Of a DNA stretch of 42,170 nt, positions 1-8,985 are shown piece after piece. The notes under the pieces were generated by a model. That model was not told the DNA's origin. It made no database searches and saw nothing but the letters and a program-made list of their open reading frames with translations. Position 1 is the stretch's first letter. Each line of letters opens with the position of its first letter. Source of the stretch: Candidatus Brocadiaceae bacterium (lineage in GTDB: Bacteria > Planctomycetota > Brocadiia > SM23-32); assembly GCA_003551565.1 (NCBI GenBank), contig PUMZ01000374.1:1-42170 (forward strand), read 5' to 3'. A program made the position numbers and the translations under genes.

Positions 1-112
1 CGGCGAAGGGCTGGATACCGACGGCATTGAGGCCACCATGCAGGACGGGGTCTTGAGGCTGCGGGTGCCGAAATCGGAACAGTATAAGCCCCGGCGGATC
101 GAGATAAAGTAA
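1..112 (+). CDS. Hsp20/alpha-crystallin small heat shock protein, 3' end only
   Basis: Only the last 36 codons are present; the gene enters from the left edge, with the first full codon at position 2 and a TAA stop at 110-112. The visible peptide has the C-terminal part of an alpha-crystallin domain: a 'DGVLRLRVPK' strand, then a basic stretch with R-R-I-E-I ending at IK. In Hsp20 proteins this DGVL-x-(L/V)-x-(L/V)-PK segment is the strand near the end of the domain, and the I-x-I-like tail contacts the neighbouring dimer. Such proteins are ATP-independent holdases. A second Hsp20 gene starts 34 bases further on the same strand, so the two are almost certainly one operon. Full length and start cannot be seen. 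Confidence 0.85.
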   Translation, partial: GEGLDTDGIEATMQDGVLRLRVPKSEQYKPRRIEIK

Positions 113-146
113 ACGAACGTCAACGTTTTTTCAAGGGAGGTGAATT

Positions 147-644
147 GTGAATATGAGAGATCTGATACCGTGGAGGAAAAGACGCGGACGTCCCGAAAGC
201 ATCGACAGGCCGGCAAGAGACGATGTTCAGGACTTTTTCCGTGACGCCCTGGAGGATTTTTTCGGGGGCGCCCGGGGATTGACCCCATGGCTGCGGAAAG
301 GGCTCGACCTCGGGCCGGCCGTTGATGTCTCGGAGACGGACAAAGAGTATAAAGCGGAAGTCGAACTGCCCGGAGTGAAAAAGGAAGACCTCAACGTGAC
401 CATTGACGAGGGCCGCCTCCACATCGAAGGGCGGCGGGAGGAAGAAGAGAGGGACGAAGGTACGAACTACCTCCGTGTGGAGCGGAGCTCCGGCTCTTTC
501 GCCCGGACGTTGCAGCTTCCACCCACCGTTGACGAGGAGGGGGCCGAAGCCAATTTCAAAGACGGCGTTCTGACGGTTCGGTTGCCCAAAACGGCCGAAT
601 CGCAGGGCAGGAAAATCGAGGTGAAGACGTCGGGCGAAGAGTGA
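147..644 (+). CDS. Hsp20/alpha-crystallin family small heat shock protein
   Basis: A 165-residue protein, normal for bacterial Hsp20. The N-terminal arm (about residues 1-55) is Arg/Asp-rich. The alpha-crystallin domain (about 55-150) contains the 'ELPGVKKEDLNVTID' strand-turn-strand, an 'HIEGRREEE' segment, an 'RSSGSFARTLQLP' segment equivalent to the family's E-R-x-x-G-x-F-x-R-x-x-x-L-P signature, and 'DGVLTVRLPK' near the end. It would hold unfolding proteins in the cytoplasm for refolding by DnaK and ClpB, both encoded on the other strand of this region. I chose the GTG at 147 because a strong ribosome site (GGGAGG, 135-140) sits six bases upstream; the in-frame ATG at 153 is the alternative. 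It follows another Hsp20 gene by 34 bases, so paralogous holdases are co-transcribed. A GC-rich hairpin follows at 699-723. Confidence 0.93.
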   Translation: MNMRDLIPWRKRRGRPESIDRPARDDVQDFFRDALEDFFGGARGLTPWLRKGLDLGPAVDVSETDKEYKAEVELPGVKKEDLNVTIDEGRLHIEGRREEEERDEGTNYLRVERSSGSFARTLQLPPTVDEEGAEANFKDGVLTVRLPKTAESQGRKIEVKTSGEE

Positions 645-958
645 TCCGCGTTTCAGAGAAAAAAACGCTCTCTGAGGACACTTCTGCCTGAAAACCGGAC
701 GGGGCGGCCCGGGCCCGCCCCGTTTCCACAAACGGGAGTTCATCCCGAAAGGCCCGTCAATGGCCCGAAATCGCCGGGAAGGCCCGGGAGAACGGGGAGG
801 CGAAGCGGTGGCGTTGCTCTTTCCTCCCCCCGCGAAGGAGAAGGCGCCGGGTCCTGCGATGGAAGAGGAAACCGGCGCTGCCGCAGGAGGAGAGCAGCGG
901 GAAGCGGCAGAGAACAATTAGAACAACGAGTCATCCTTAAATGCGGAGGTCCATTCAC
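645..958. other. Intergenic stretch after the hsp20 pair
   Basis: About 310 bases between the Hsp20 stop and the preferred start of the next gene. It holds a terminator-like hairpin near 700, then purine-rich sequence. One small plus-strand frame (ATG 760 to TAG 921, 53 codons) has a weak GAAAGG upstream and a Glu/Ala/Gly-rich product; nothing about it looks like a known family and I do not call it a gene. No promoter with good spacing is evident for the downstream gene. Confidence 0.5.
699..723 (+). terminator. Candidate intrinsic terminator after the hsp20 operon
   Basis: A 9-bp perfect stem, ACGGGGCGG (699-707) with CCGCCCCGT (715-723), and a 7-base loop, 55 bases after the Hsp20 stop. 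The following run is short (TTCC), so the U-tract is weak, but the stem is very stable and its position at the end of a gene pair fits termination. Confidence 0.5.
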
Positions 959-1633
959 GTGCCAGCCGGTTGCCTCGCCCTTTTTTTTATAATGCTTTTT
1001 CTGGGGTTCCTGCCGTTTTTTTTGGCCAACGTGGCGATCACCGCTCTGTCCCGTCTCGGGATGAGCCCTGAATCGGCGTTTCTTGTGCTGCTCGGGATCG
1101 TTGTGGGCAGCATGATAAACATCCCGGTGAAGACGCTGGAGAACGGCAGCAGCGTCGAAAACAAAGGGGGAACCATGTACGGGGTCAACCCCCTGTTTCC
1201 CCGCCCCGTGCGGCGTCGCAGTTACACGGTTATCGCCCTGAATGCAGGCGGCGGCCTGATTCCGTTAGTCCTGGCGCTCTATCAGGTCGTGCGGATAGCC
1301 CGGCTGGGTGTTTTTCCCCTCGCAACGGTTCTTGTTGCCGTCGGTGTGAATATTATCGTCTGCTACCATATTGCCAGGCCGGTCCGCGGGGTCGGGATCG
1401 CCATGCGTCCGCTGATTCCCGGTCTTCTGGCCGCGATATCGGCCCTTTTGTTCATGCCCCATTTTGCACCGCCCCTGGCTTTCTCCGCCGGCGTACTCGG
1501 CCCTCTGATCGGCGCCGACCTGCTGCACCTGAAGGATATCGGCCAATCGCCGACCGGCATGGCCAGCATCGGGGGGGCGGGCACATTTGACGGGATCGTT
1601 ATATCGGGTCTTCTTGCCCTTCTGCTGGCTTGA
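959..1633 (+). CDS. DUF1614-type integral membrane protein of unknown function
   Basis: About 224 residues with roughly seven hydrophobic segments: an N-terminal pair (L/F-rich, first 35 residues), a glycine-containing segment 'VLLGIVVGSMINIPV', and further helices to the C-terminus, which ends in a Leu/Ala-rich segment. The order of helices, the 'GGGLIPLVLALY' segment and the late 'SIGGAGTFDGIVISGLLALLLA' pattern (shown here to its hydrophobic end) match what I remember of DUF1614/COG4089 membrane proteins, whose role is unknown. An ATG occurs at 941, but the GTG at 959 is preferred because GGAGG (945-949) lies nine bases before it; ATG 941 has no ribosome site. The family call is from memory, not a search. 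The next gene on the same strand may be co-transcribed. Confidence 0.75.
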   Translation: MPAGCLALFFIMLFLGFLPFFLANVAITALSRLGMSPESAFLVLLGIVVGSMINIPVKTLENGSSVENKGGTMYGVNPLFPRPVRRRSYTVIALNAGGGLIPLVLALYQVVRIARLGVFPLATVLVAVGVNIIVCYHIARPVRGVGIAMRPLIPGLLAAISALLFMPHFAPPLAFSAGVLGPLIGADLLHLKDIGQSPTGMASIGGAGTFDGIVISGLLALLLA

Positions 1634-1759
1634 CACTCCCCATTGTCTCTTATAAGCTCTTGGTATCTGTGCTGCATGGCCGATAAACGTTATCCAGACC
1701 GGTCCGCGGCGCTATGGCGCATAACCCGGAAGTACGCCGATAATAAGCGAGCAATATTG

Positions 1760-2644
1760 ATGGCAAAAACAGAGCCCGGCATTTTCATCGCCCTGACGCT
1801 GGACGCGGATCCCGACGCCAACAGACCCGTTCCGGGACGGAGCGGCTGCATATCGGCCGGTTTCAAGGGGCGCGTATCGCTAAAAGGGACACGCCGGGGG
1901 CTCGGCGCGATCAACGGGATACTTGTCTCGCTCGGTCTTCCCGCCACCATCTTCTGGGAGGCCCGGACGCTCAACGTACTGGCCCGCACGGATCCACAAT
2001 TGATAGCGGACCTTTTGGGAAACGATGTCCTTGAACACGCCTGCCACGGGCTCCGCCATGAAGACCTGACCGCCCCCCCGCCGGGCAATGCCGCGGCCGG
2101 GGAGGAGAGGAAACGCTGGATTGCGACCGCAACCGGGATGATCGCCGCCCATACAGGTCAAAGGCCGGTTGGGTTCCGGGCTCCTTATTGCCGCGTTGAC
2201 GATGCGGTATTGAAGATCGTGGCGGAACACGGTTACAGGTACGACGCCTCGATGACTGTTGACGCTTTCACCGCGGGCCGTGCGGCTCCGTTTTGGCCGG
2301 CGGCGCCGGCCGCCGGTGGGGAGCATTTCCGTGAAATACCGCTGCTCAGGTGGCGCGACCGGGAGGGGCAACCGATCAGCGGCTATCTGTGGCAGCTCCT
2401 GGAGGGGCGCCGCAAGCCGGAGGACTATATCGCAATGGTTCGGGAGGTGGGCGAAAAGCATCCCGGCCGGCTCATCCAGCTCGCCCTCCACCCCTGGCAT
2501 CTGGCGGTCAAAGAAGACGGCTGGCCGATGGAGGATACGGAGCATGCCGCCGGCACGGTGCGCATGCTGCTGGAATCCCTGCCGCGCCGGGCACGGGTCT
2601 GTTTCACAACGGTCGAAGGCTACCTGGAGCGCTTGACCCGTTAA
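1760..2644 (+). CDS. Polysaccharide-deacetylase-like protein (CE4/NodB fold)
   Basis: About 294 residues from the ATG at 1760; in-frame upstream starts (TTG 1643, ATG 1676) lack ribosome sites and would add a non-conserved leader. NodB-fold landmarks appear in order: 'FIALTLDADPDAN' near residue 8 (motif 1; family usually T-F-D-D), 'HACHGLRHEDL' about residue 95 (metal-binding H-x-x-x-H region), 'GFRAPYCRVDDAVL' about residue 135 (motif 3, R-x-P-Y), and 'LALHPWHL' near residue 245 (late histidine motif). The family removes acetyl or formyl groups from sugars in cell-wall or surface glycans. There is no obvious signal peptide, so a cytoplasmic sugar-modifying role is as likely as a wall enzyme. 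Motif 1 is D-A-D rather than D-D, so the metal site may differ from classical members. It ends 52 bases before the convergent reductase gene. Confidence 0.8.
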   Translation: MAKTEPGIFIALTLDADPDANRPVPGRSGCISAGFKGRVSLKGTRRGLGAINGILVSLGLPATIFWEARTLNVLARTDPQLIADLLGNDVLEHACHGLRHEDLTAPPPGNAAAGEERKRWIATATGMIAAHTGQRPVGFRAPYCRVDDAVLKIVAEHGYRYDASMTVDAFTAGRAAPFWPAAPAAGGEHFREIPLLRWRDREGQPISGYLWQLLEGRRKPEDYIAMVREVGEKHPGRLIQLALHPWHLAVKEDGWPMEDTEHAAGTVRMLLESLPRRARVCFTTVEGYLERLTR

Positions 2645-2657
2645 TGGACTTTACACG

Positions 2658-2680
2658 CGATTTTCGGGGACCGGAAATCG
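2658..2680. terminator. Hairpin between convergent genes, possible bidirectional terminator
   Basis: Stem CGATTTTCGG (2658-2667) with CCGGAAATCG (2671-2680) and a three-base loop; one G-U pair in one direction. It lies between the stop of the deacetylase-like gene (+) and the stop of the reductase gene (-). The T/A-rich flanks are short, so strength is uncertain. Confidence 0.45.
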
Positions 2681-2696
2681 GTTTATGAAATGCAGG

Positions 2697-3632
2697 TTAA
2701 AAGTATTCCCGCTCCGCGTGCATCGCGGCGGTCACGCCGTCGGCCACGGCCGTTGCCACCTGGCGGTAGGAACCGACCCGCACGTCGCCGATCGCATAGA
2801 CCCCTTTGACATCGGTTTCCATGTTCATATCCACCGGGACGGTGCGCCCGGCATAGGCGGGCAGGATGTTGCGGAGATATGCGGTATTGGGGTCATGGCC
2901 GATGGAAATGAACACGCCGTCGCATTCCCTGCGCTGCACCTCGCCGCTTTTGACATTGCGGAGTCTGACGGCTTCGACGTTATTTTCGCCCTCGATCTCC
3001 TCGACAACGCAATCGAGTATGAAATCGATTTTATCGTTGTCTTTCGCATTTTCGACATTGACGGGGCGCGACCGGAAGCCCTGCCTGCGGTGGACGAGGT
3101 CGATATGGGTGGCAAATCTTGTCAGAAAAATCGACTCCGTCACGGCGGCATCCCCCCCGCCGACCATCACCAGTTTTTTATCCCGGAAAAAAGCGCCATC
3201 GCATGTGGCGCAGTAGCTCACCCCCGAGCCGGCCAGCGCCTCTTCGCCGGGCACCCCCAGCTTGCGGTTAGAGGCGCCGGAGGCGATCATCAGCACGGAA
3301 GCGCCGTATTCCCCATCCTTTGTTTTAACCCTGATGCGATCATCATCCGTAACGACATCCCCGACCGTTTTGATCTTTATCTCGGCGCCGAACCTGACGG
3401 CGTGCGCCTTCATTTTCTCGGTGAGTTCCGGACCGGTTATGCCCTCATCGAAGCCGAGATAATTGTCGACGTCGTAGGCCTCGGCCAGTTGTCCGCCGGC
3501 GCCCATCTTCTCCAGGACAAGGGTATCCATGAGCGACCGGCCACAGTAGAGCGCGGCGCCGAGTCCGGCGGGGCCGGCGCCGACAATGATCACGTCGTAA
3601 TGTTTTTCTTCGCCCATAATGTTATCTTTCAT
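2697..3632 (-). CDS. Thioredoxin reductase-like FAD/NAD(P)H disulfide oxidoreductase
   Basis: About 311 residues, the size of low-molecular-weight TrxB. FAD-binding 'GAGPAG' is at residues 18-23; the redox-active 'CATC' pair is at 141-144, matching C-A-T-C of thioredoxin reductases; NAD(P)H-binding 'GGGDAA' follows at about 158; the C-terminal FAD motif 'GVYAIGDVR' is near 280. 'HRRQGFR' after the second dinucleotide fold resembles the H-R-R-x-x-x-R NADPH-specificity motif. The enzyme would pass electrons from NADPH to thioredoxin or a similar protein. Starts at 3632 (ATG) or 3617 (ATG) are both possible; longer versions run into clpB. The gap to the clpB stop is 16 bases, so it is the last gene of a clpB-trxB unit. 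Pairing with chaperone genes suggests a role in oxidative or heat stress (inference). Confidence 0.92.
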   Translation of the reverse strand: MKDNIMGEEKHYDVIIVGAGPAGLGAALYCGRSLMDTLVLEKMGAGGQLAEAYDVDNYLGFDEGITGPELTEKMKAHAVRFGAEIKIKTVGDVVTDDDRIRVKTKDGEYGASVLMIASGASNRKLGVPGEEALAGSGVSYCATCDGAFFRDKKLVMVGGGDAAVTESIFLTRFATHIDLVHRRQGFRSRPVNVENAKDNDKIDFILDCVVEEIEGENNVEAVRLRNVKSGEVQRRECDGVFISIGHDPNTAYLRNILPAYAGRTVPVDMNMETDVKGVYAIGDVRVGSYRQVATAVADGVTAAMHAEREYF

Positions 3633-3648
3633 TAAAAATGGGAAAAAG

Positions 3649-6258
3649 TCAGGCCGGAGCCTCTTCGGCCGGTTTTTTCGCATCGATGGTGATTTTGCCG
3701 TCATCGGCCCCGACAACGATATGCGTGCCTTCGGTCAACTCGCCTTCCAGCATCCGGGCGGCCAGGGGGTTCTCGATCAATTGCTGGATGGTGCGGCGCA
3801 GCGGCCTGGCCCCGTACACCGGATCGAAGCCGGTCCCGGCAATCAGCTGCCTGGCCGGTTGAGTCACTTCGATGGAGAGGTTCTGAGCAGCGAGGCGGTC
3901 GCTCAGATACCGGAGCTGGATATCGGCGATCTCTTCCATCAGGTCTTCGCTCAGGCCGTTGAACACGATGATTTCATCGATTCTGTTCAGGAACTCGGGC
4001 CGGAATTCCTCCCTGAGCGCCACCCGGGCACTGGATTCCATCTCCTCGCGATCGGCGCCGGAGGTCAGGTTTTGTATCCATTCGCTGCCCACGTTGGATG
4101 TCATCACGAGGATGGTGTTTTTAAAATCGACGGTTCTGCCTTTCCCATCGGTCATGCGCCCGTCGTCGAGCACCTGCAACAGGGCATTGAAGACCTCCCT
4201 GTGGGCCTTTTCTATTTCGTCGAACAGTACGACCGAATACGGTCGTCGCCGCACGGATTCGGTGAGTTTTCCGCCTTCCTCGTAGCCCACGTAGCCGGGC
4301 GGTGCGCCGATAAGGCGCGCCACCGAGTGCTGTTCCATGAACTCGCTCATATCCAGACGCACCATGGCATTTTCGTCGTCGAACAGAAACTGTGCAAGCG
4401 CTTTACAGAGTTCGGTCTTTCCCACTCCGGTGGGGCCGAGAAAGATAAAAGAGCCCAGCGGGCGGTTGGGGTCCTGCAGGCCGGCCCTGGCCCTTCTCAC
4501 CGTATTGGATACCGCCCTGACGGCCTCATCCTGCCCGATCACACGCTCTCTGAGCACATCTTCCATACGCAGAAGTTTCTCCTTCTCGCTCTCCAGCATC
4601 CTCTGCACCGGTATGCCGGTCCAGTGCGAGACGATCTCCGCGATGTCCTCGGGTTCAACGTCCTCCTTTAAGAGATGGCTTTGCGATTGGATCTCCCGGA
4701 GCCTGGCCTGTTGTGCATCGAGCTTCTCCTTCAGTTCGCGCACCTTGCCATATCTTATCTGGCTGACCTTCTCGAGGTCTCCGGCGCGTTCGGCGCTCTG
4801 TTCCTCGGCCCGCGCCCTGTCCAACTGCTCATTCAGTTCACTTATGCTGGATATGGCCTCTTTTTCGTTCCGCCACTGGGCGGTCAGTGCATTTTCGGTC
4901 TCCGTCAGGTCGGCGAGCATCTTCCCGACCTTTTCCAGGCGCTCTTTTGACGCCGGGTCCTTCTCCTTGCGCAGGGCTTCTTTCTCCACCTGGAGCTGGG
5001 TGATACGCCGCCTGACCTGGTCCAGTTCCGCCGGCAGGCTGTCGATCTCCATGCGCAGTTTCGACGCCGCTTCATCGATCAGGTCGATGGCCTTATCCGG
5101 CAGGAAACGATCGGTGATGTAACGGTCGCTGAACCTGGCGGCGGCCACCAGAGCGCTGTCGGAGATGCGCACGCCGTGATGGACCTGGTATTTCTCCTTG
5201 AGCCCGCGCAGGATGGCGACGGTATCTTCAACGGAGGGTTCATCGATTTTCACGATCTGGAAGCGACGCTCCAGCGCGGCATCGTTCTCGATATTCTTGC
5301 GGTATTCATCCAGCGTGGTGGCGCCCACGCAATGGAGTTCGCCCCTGGCCAGGGCGGGTTTGAGCATGTTGCTTGCATCGATGGCGCCTTCAGCGGCTCC
5401 CGCCCCCACGACGGTATGCAGCTCGTCGATAAAAAGTATGATACGCCCTTCCTGCTGCTCGATCTCCTTCAGGACCGCTTTCAACCGGTCTTCGAACTCG
5501 CCCCGGTATTTCGCCCCGGCGACGAGGGCGCCCATATCAAGGGCGAGGACCTTTTTCTCTTTCAGCCCGTCCGGGACATCCCCGTCGAGTATGCGCTGGG
5601 CCAGTCCTTCCGCGATGGCCGTCTTGCCCACGCCCGGGTCGCCGACAAGCACCGGATTGTTCTTTGTTCTGCGGCTCAGCACCTGGATCACGCGGCGTAT
5701 CTCCCGGTCCCTGCCGACAACCGGGTCCAATCTGTCCTGGCGCGCCATCTCGACAAGGTCGCGCGCGTACCGCTCCAGGGATTGATAACGCTCTTCCGGA
5801 TTCTGGTCGGTCACGCGCTGGCTTCCACGAACCTGTTGAAGTGCCTCCAGCAGGTTATCGCGCGTGATGCCGTGGCGTTTCAGTATTGCTGCGGCTTCCC
5901 CGGAGGCATCCTCCTGCATCGCAAGCAGGACATGTTCGGTGCTGATGTAATCGTCTTTGAGGTTTTTGGATTCCTTCTCCGCCGCCTGGAGGGTCTTTGC
6001 GAGCTGGTCCGACACATAAAGCCGCTCGACGCCTTTCACCTCGGGTTTTCGGTCAAGTGCCGCCTCCACATCCTTTCTGACGGCCCCCGGAGCGGCGCCC
6101 AGAACCTGCAACATCGGCTGGATGATCCCATCGGACTCCTCCAGCAGCGCCAGCAAAACGTGCAGGCTGTCGACTTCCTGATGATTGCGTTCACCCGCAC
6201 CTTTTTGGGCCGCCTCCAGGGCCTCCTGGACCTTGATCGTTAACCTGTCGGGTCGCAT
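3649..6258 (-). CDS. clpB: ClpB protein disaggregase (Hsp104 family AAA+ chaperone)
   Basis: 869 residues, full length for ClpB. Order: Clp N-terminal repeat domain (about 1-145); first AAA+ module with Walker A 'GDPGVGKT' (206-213) and Walker B 'ILFIDELH' (274-281); a long coiled-coil middle domain (about 400-530), the hallmark separating ClpB from ClpA/ClpC; second AAA+ module with Walker A 'GPTGVGKT' (608-615) and Walker B 'VVLFDE' (676-681); and the small D2 domain with 'GARPLRR'. It pulls polypeptides out of aggregates with DnaK, whose gene lies 130 bases upstream on the same strand. I chose the ATG at 6258 because GGAG stands seven bases before it and the product then begins M-R-x-D-x-L-T like other ClpB; longer frames extend into the dnaK-clpB gap. 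A hairpin (6310-6327) precedes the gene. Confidence 0.97.
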   Translation of the reverse strand: MRPDRLTIKVQEALEAAQKGAGERNHQEVDSLHVLLALLEESDGIIQPMLQVLGAAPGAVRKDVEAALDRKPEVKGVERLYVSDQLAKTLQAAEKESKNLKDDYISTEHVLLAMQEDASGEAAAILKRHGITRDNLLEALQQVRGSQRVTDQNPEERYQSLERYARDLVEMARQDRLDPVVGRDREIRRVIQVLSRRTKNNPVLVGDPGVGKTAIAEGLAQRILDGDVPDGLKEKKVLALDMGALVAGAKYRGEFEDRLKAVLKEIEQQEGRIILFIDELHTVVGAGAAEGAIDASNMLKPALARGELHCVGATTLDEYRKNIENDAALERRFQIVKIDEPSVEDTVAILRGLKEKYQVHHGVRISDSALVAAARFSDRYITDRFLPDKAIDLIDEAASKLRMEIDSLPAELDQVRRRITQLQVEKEALRKEKDPASKERLEKVGKMLADLTETENALTAQWRNEKEAISSISELNEQLDRARAEEQSAERAGDLEKVSQIRYGKVRELKEKLDAQQARLREIQSQSHLLKEDVEPEDIAEIVSHWTGIPVQRMLESEKEKLLRMEDVLRERVIGQDEAVRAVSNTVRRARAGLQDPNRPLGSFIFLGPTGVGKTELCKALAQFLFDDENAMVRLDMSEFMEQHSVARLIGAPPGYVGYEEGGKLTESVRRRPYSVVLFDEIEKAHREVFNALLQVLDDGRMTDGKGRTVDFKNTILVMTSNVGSEWIQNLTSGADREEMESSARVALREEFRPEFLNRIDEIIVFNGLSEDLMEEIADIQLRYLSDRLAAQNLSIEVTQPARQLIAGTGFDPVYGARPLRRTIQQLIENPLAARMLEGELTEGTHIVVGADDGKITIDAKKPAEEAPA

Positions 6259-6309
6259 GCGTTCACTCCGGAAAAGTTCAGTGCTCTGATGCCGCATCCC
6301 GCACCGGAA

Positions 6310-6327
6310 GGAGCCGCCAACGGCTCC
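6310..6327 (-). terminator. Hairpin in the dnaK-clpB gap
   Basis: Perfect 7-bp stem GGAGCCG/CGGCTCC with a four-base loop between the dnaK stop and the clpB start. No U-run follows in the minus direction (TTCC only), so it could be an attenuating, processing or mRNA-stability element rather than a true terminator. Confidence 0.35.
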
Positions 6328-6388
6328 CCCCGGCGGGCCGGCCAATAAAACAACAGTGCTTTAACCCTTGTCTTCCAGCGCGATGGAG

Positions 6389-8308
6389 TCATTCATCCTT
6401 GACTTCATAGTCGGCATCGACCACATTCTCCTCCTCTTCACCGCCACCTTCCTCGCCGGTCGGCTGTTCCTCCCCGGCGCCGCCGCCTGCCTGCTGCTCG
6501 GCCTTTGTTTGCTCGTAAATGACCTCGCCCAGCTTGTACGAGGCATTCTGGAGGGCTTCTATTTTAGCGTCGATATCCTCCTTATCGTCGCCTTTAAGGC
6601 TTTCGCGCAGCGCTTCCAGGGCATCTTCGATCTGCTTCTTATCTTCGTCACCGAGTTTATCACCGTGCTCCTTGAGTGTCTGCTCGGTGGAATATGCCAG
6701 TTGATCGCCATGGTTGCGTGTTTCGACCAGCTCCCGCTGTTTTTTATCCTCTTCCGCATGCTCTTCGGCATCTTTCTGCATTTTTTTGATTTCGTCTTCG
6801 CTGAGGCCGGAATCGCTCTTGATTTCGATCTGCTGCTCCTTTCCGGTGCCTTTATCGACCGCTTTGACGTTGAGGATGCCGTTGACATCGATATCGAAAC
6901 TGACCTCGATCTGCGGCGTACCCCGGGGCGCAGGCGGCAGACCCGTCAGCTGGAACCTTCCCAGAGTGCGGTTGTCTTTCGCCATTTCGCGCTCGCCCTG
7001 GAGCACGTGGATTTCCACGCTGGTCTGTCCGTCGGCGGCTGTACTGAATATTTCCTCCTTGCTCGTCGGTATCGGCGTATTGCGTTCGATGAGTTTGGTC
7101 ATAACGCCCCCGAGGGTCTCGATGCCCAGCGAAAGCGGGGTAACGTCCACAAGCGCCACATCCTCCACTTCGCCGCTGAGCACTCCGCCCTGAATGGCTG
7201 CACCCACGGCAACGACTTCGTCCGGGTTGACCCCTTTGTGCGGGTCCTTTCCAAAAAGCTCTTTCACAAGTTCCTGCACCTTCGGTATGCGGGTCGAACC
7301 GCCGACAAGGATAACCTCATCGATGTCATCGGCCGAGAGGCCGGCATCTTTCAGGGCCTGACGGCATGGTCCCTGCAACCTTTTGAACACGGGTTCCGCC
7401 AACTGCTCCAGTTTGGATCGTGTTATCCGCATCTGGAGATGTTTCGGCCCGGATTCATCGGCGGTGATGAACGGCAGGTTGATATCGGTTTCCGCTGCAC
7501 TTGAAAGATCGCATTTCGCTTTTTCTGCGGCCTCTTTCAAACGCTGAAGCGCCATCTGGTCGTTACGTATGTCGATGCCCTGTTCTTTTTTAAACTCATC
7601 GGCTATGTGGTTGATCAGGATATCGTCCACGTTGTCGCCGCCAAGATGCGTATCACCGTGCGTGGATTTTACTTCAAAGAGTCCTTCGCCGACTTCAAGT
7701 ATGGAAATGTCGAACGTGCCCCCGCCGAAGTCGAACACCGCGATGTTCTCCTCGCCCTCTCCCTCCAATCCATAAGCAAGCGAGGCGGCGGTGGGTTCGT
7801 TGATGATGCGCTCCACTTTTAACCCGGCAATCTTTCCGGCGTCCTTCGTGGCCTGCCGCTGGCTGTCATTAAAATATGCCGGCACGGTGATGACGGCTTT
7901 TTCCACCTTCTCTCCCAGATAGTCCTCGGCGGCACGGGCGAGGTACTGCAGTATCATGGCCGCTATCTCGGGAGGAGTGTATTCCTCACCCTGCGCTTTA
8001 ACTTTCAGGAGCTCTTCTGCGGCCCCCGTGACTTCATACGGCACCATCTTCTCTTCTTCTTTGACCTCGTTATGGCGCCGTCCCATGAAACGTTTGATGC
8101 TGGACAGCGTATTTTGCGGGTTGGTTATCGCCTGCCTCTTCGCTTTCGCCCCCACCAAACGCTCCCCCTTGTCGGTGAACGCCACGACCGAAGGCGTCAG
8201 GCGATTGCCGTCCTCGTTGTGTATAACCGTACTTTTGTCGCCTTCACGAACAGCAACGACCGAATTGGTCGTCCCGAGATCGATCCCTATAATTCTTTCT
8301 TTTGCCAT
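6389..8308 (-). CDS. dnaK: Molecular chaperone DnaK (Hsp70)
   Basis: 639 residues, the normal length. The ATPase domain starts with phosphate-binding 'GIDLGTTNS' (8-16) and contains '[16 protein letters not shown]', '[11 protein letters not shown]', '[11 protein letters not shown]' and '[13 protein letters not shown]'; the linker region '[10 protein letters not shown]' and the substrate-binding beta domain follow, then a helical lid and an acidic, Gly/Glu-rich tail ending in V-K-D-E. It binds exposed hydrophobic segments and cycles with DnaJ and GrpE, neither of which is in this window. GGAG upstream of the ATG at 8308 is about 13 bases away, slightly long. A sigma-54-like promoter candidate lies at 8500-8515. 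clpB follows in the same direction, so the two disaggregation partners are adjacent. Confidence 0.98.
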   Translation of the reverse strand: MAKERIIGIDLGTTNSVVAVREGDKSTVIHNEDGNRLTPSVVAFTDKGERLVGAKAKRQAITNPQNTLSSIKRFMGRRHNEVKEEEKMVPYEVTGAAEELLKVKAQGEEYTPPEIAAMILQYLARAAEDYLGEKVEKAVITVPAYFNDSQRQATKDAGKIAGLKVERIINEPTAASLAYGLEGEGEENIAVFDFGGGTFDISILEVGEGLFEVKSTHGDTHLGGDNVDDILINHIADEFKKEQGIDIRNDQMALQRLKEAAEKAKCDLSSAAETDINLPFITADESGPKHLQMRITRSKLEQLAEPVFKRLQGPCRQALKDAGLSADDIDEVILVGGSTRIPKVQELVKELFGKDPHKGVNPDEVVAVGAAIQGGVLSGEVEDVALVDVTPLSLGIETLGGVMTKLIERNTPIPTSKEEIFSTAADGQTSVEIHVLQGEREMAKDNRTLGRFQLTGLPPAPRGTPQIEVSFDIDVNGILNVKAVDKGTGKEQQIEIKSDSGLSEDEIKKMQKDAEEHAEEDKKQRELVETRNHGDQLAYSTEQTLKEHGDKLGDEDKKQIEDALEALRESLKGDDKEDIDAKIEALQNASYKLGEVIYEQTKAEQQAGGGAGEEQPTGEEGGGEEEENVVDADYEVKDE

Positions 8309-8985
8309 GACTCAACTTTGCTCCTTTTTTTTGAGTTATCATTGCATCCGCCCGTCCTGGCGCGCCCGCTCAACCGGTGCCCGGCCGAAGAGGTCCTCCT
8401 CGCTCGCAACGATCCCTTCCGCAGCGTCCTCTGCAAGCCAACAACATGGACGTGCACCGACCAGGGTTCGGCCGGGGTCTGCCTGGCCCATGTATTTTAA
8501 GCAAAAAAGGTGCCAAAAAACACCCCCACGGCAAAAAAAACTCCATAAAATGCTAAACGGGCACAACCTGATTTGGCCCAAGTATCAAAAATACATGATC
8601 CTATCATCATACAACCCGGCGTAAAAACTCCACAGGTCCGTGCCGGTGAACCCTCCGCGACCCGCTGACTTCCCATCTTCCCGGCGTGGCCGCTTGTTTT
8701 GCATCAACGCCCGCAGACAGGAGGCTGCGACCTCAAGGGACCAACAGGAGGGGCGTGATAAGGCCGTGCGCCTGACGCGCCGGCAACGCGTGGTCCCGAA
8801 GCGGCGATGGGCTTTTCCCGACTCCATTTCTGCCACAATGGCAGCCCTTCCATCGCTTTCTGCCGGTGATGTCACCCGGGGAAGATCCGCCAGAGGATAC
8901 GGCAAAAGAGGGCCCGGTGCCGATCCGGAGTTGACCCCCGGCGCAGGGAACGTGGCTCAGCGAAAGGACAACTTTTCCTTCCCAT
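8309..8985. other. 677-base stretch without a convincing gene
   Basis: Between the 5' end of dnaK and the 3' end of the amidase gene. The half next to dnaK (8490-8600) is AT-rich with runs of A and contains two GG-N10-GC candidates. The other half (8640-8985) is GC-rich; its longest frame (plus, 8640-9014) has an Arg/Pro-rich product and overlaps the amidase, so I do not call it. A small hairpin CTGCCA-CAA-TGGCAG lies near 8830-8844. I found no tRNA and no CIRCE (TTAGCACTC-N9-GAGTGCTAA) element. Confidence 0.5.
8500..8515 (-). promoter_or_regulatory. Candidate sigma-54 (-24/-12) promoter for dnaK
   Basis: On the minus strand the sequence reads TGGCACCTTTTTTGCT, matching the sigma-54 consensus TGGCAC-N5-TTGC with the invariant GG and GC ten bases apart. 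A transcript would start near 8488, giving a leader of about 180 bases before dnaK at 8308. A weaker second GG-N10-GC (TGGAGT...TTGCC, 8545-8530) lies just upstream. The region has A-runs, so chance matches are easier; no enhancer-binding protein gene is nearby. Confidence 0.45.

Noticed and set aside
760-921. 53-codon frame upstream of the DUF1614-type gene
   Set aside because: Weak ribosome site, low-complexity Glu/Ala product and no relative recognised. Left as a note under the intergenic entry.
3619-4671. Long plus-strand frame (350 codons) opposite clpB
   Set aside because: It is antisense to clpB in a GC-rich gene; no ribosome site or family motif, and the ClpB reading is unambiguous.
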